A stretch of 64,000 bases of DNA from Mesorhizobium terrae (GTDB taxonomy: Bacteria; Pseudomonadota; Alphaproteobacteria; Rhizobiales; Rhizobiaceae). Each line of letters opens with the position of its first letter. Position 1 is the first letter of the stretch. Both the position numbers and the translations under genes were made by a program. The notes under the pieces were generated by a model that did not search any database, had not been told where the DNA came from, and saw nothing but the letters and a program-made list of their open reading frames with translations. Below are positions 63,655 through 64,000 of this stretch, piece by piece. The stretch is taken from positions 2,745,501 through 2,809,500 of the forward strand of contig NZ_CP044218.1 in the NCBI RefSeq assembly GCF_008727715.1, read 5' to 3'.

Positions 63655-64000
63655 TCAGAACACCTCAAAAGTCGCGTCGTCTATGGCGTCCCAATCGAGA
63701 TCCATCCCCATGCCGGGCAGCTCCGGCATGGTCGCTATGCCGTCGCGGATGGGCAGGTCACCCTTCAGGCCGAAGGAAAACTGCTGCATCGGCCAGAGAA
63801 CTTCCAACCATCCGCAGCCGCGCACCGCGCCGCACAAATGAAGGTTCACGATCTCGAGAGGATGGAAGATCGTTGTGTGAAACTCACAAGGCATATGGAA
63901 TGCCTCGGCGAGATGGGCGGTTTTCAGGGCCCCGGTTATTCCCCCGGACCATGAGACGTCTGCCCGCAGGCCGTCCACGACGCGGCGAGCGGCATAGTCG
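63655..64000 (-). CDS. Enolase-superfamily (mandelate racemase-like) dehydratase, N-terminus beyond window
   Basis: The frame is open from the right edge; about 114 C-terminal residues are visible. They read AARRVVDGLRADVSWSGG (barrel strand with the Asp), ITGALKTAHLAEAFHMPCEF, a His-containing FHTTIFHPLEIVNLHLCGAV, and GLKGDLPIRDGIATMPELPG, the usual end of MR-subgroup sugar-acid dehydratases (rhamnonate, fuconate, galactonate types). Specificity cannot be told from this half. First visible gene of the operon. It is striking that two unrelated dehydratases (this and UxaA) are in one operon. Confidence 0.82.
   Translation of the reverse strand, partial: DYAARRVVDGLRADVSWSGGITGALKTAHLAEAFHMPCEFHTTIFHPLEIVNLHLCGAVRGCGWLEVLWPMQQFSFGLKGDLPIRDGIATMPELPGMGMDLDWDAIDDATFEVF

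Overview
The window looks like chromosomal or large-replicon DNA from an alphaproteobacterium of the Hyphomicrobiales (Phyllobacteriaceae/Mesorhizobium-like). It is GC-rich, has many ABC uptake systems with small catabolic operons, winged-helix/TolB/TPR regulators, and large autotransporter adhesins. No rRNA, tRNA or CRISPR array was seen. The genus assignment is inference from gene style, not from a marker gene.

Layout. (1) 1-9134 is a defence island: a type I restriction HsdR followed at once by a partial OGG-fold-like protein, a small tyrosine integrase with its own terminator-like hairpin, an Abi/DRT-type reverse transcriptase, and divergently a translationally coupled SIR2-HerA pair. (2) 9135-12410 is a decay zone: an RTX-type ABC exporter gene (HlyB-like) fused out of frame by deletion to the C-terminal part of its HlyD partner, then an AT-rich orphan membrane protein. 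(3) 12634-14471 is a hipBA toxin-antitoxin pair with four operator palindromes at an exact 27-bp period and a possible divergent micro-ORF. (4) 14808-18685 has a LysE exporter, a PLP decarboxylase and a wHTH/TolB/TPR regulator.

(5) 18920-35602 is a coherent catabolic locus. On the minus strand are a DeoR regulator and an operon for a dimethylformamidase-like amidohydrolase (small and large subunits), a GlpA-like and a GlpB-like flavoprotein, and an FGGY kinase. On the plus strand, divergently, are a peptide-type ABC importer with a fused ATPase whose first half has lost its catalytic residues, an M20 amidohydrolase, an SDR and an XRE-cupin regulator. A shared palindrome lies upstream of both arms. 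The inferred job is uptake and hydrolysis of an amide, with the alcohol part phosphorylated and oxidised like glycerol 3-phosphate; the substrate is unknown.

(6) 35603-41927 holds a decayed autotransporter tail, an FMN-split-barrel/GAF/winged-helix regulator with a small flavin-fold partner, and a trimeric YadA-type adhesin made of 31 16-residue repeats. (7) 42272-47703 is an operon of an AprA-like flavoprotein, an 8Fe ferredoxin and a sulfonate/nitrate-type ABC importer. (8) 48115-54360 has a LysR and two AraC regulators, two SAM methyltransferases and a small secreted protein. (9) 54604-59370 is a 1588-residue classical autotransporter with 50-residue passenger repeats. (10) 59687-64000 is a minus-strand operon for non-phosphorylative L-fucose/L-rhamnose-type sugar-acid breakdown (enolase-family dehydratase, UxaA-type hydro-lyase subunits, SDR, FAH hydrolase, lactonase) running off the right edge.
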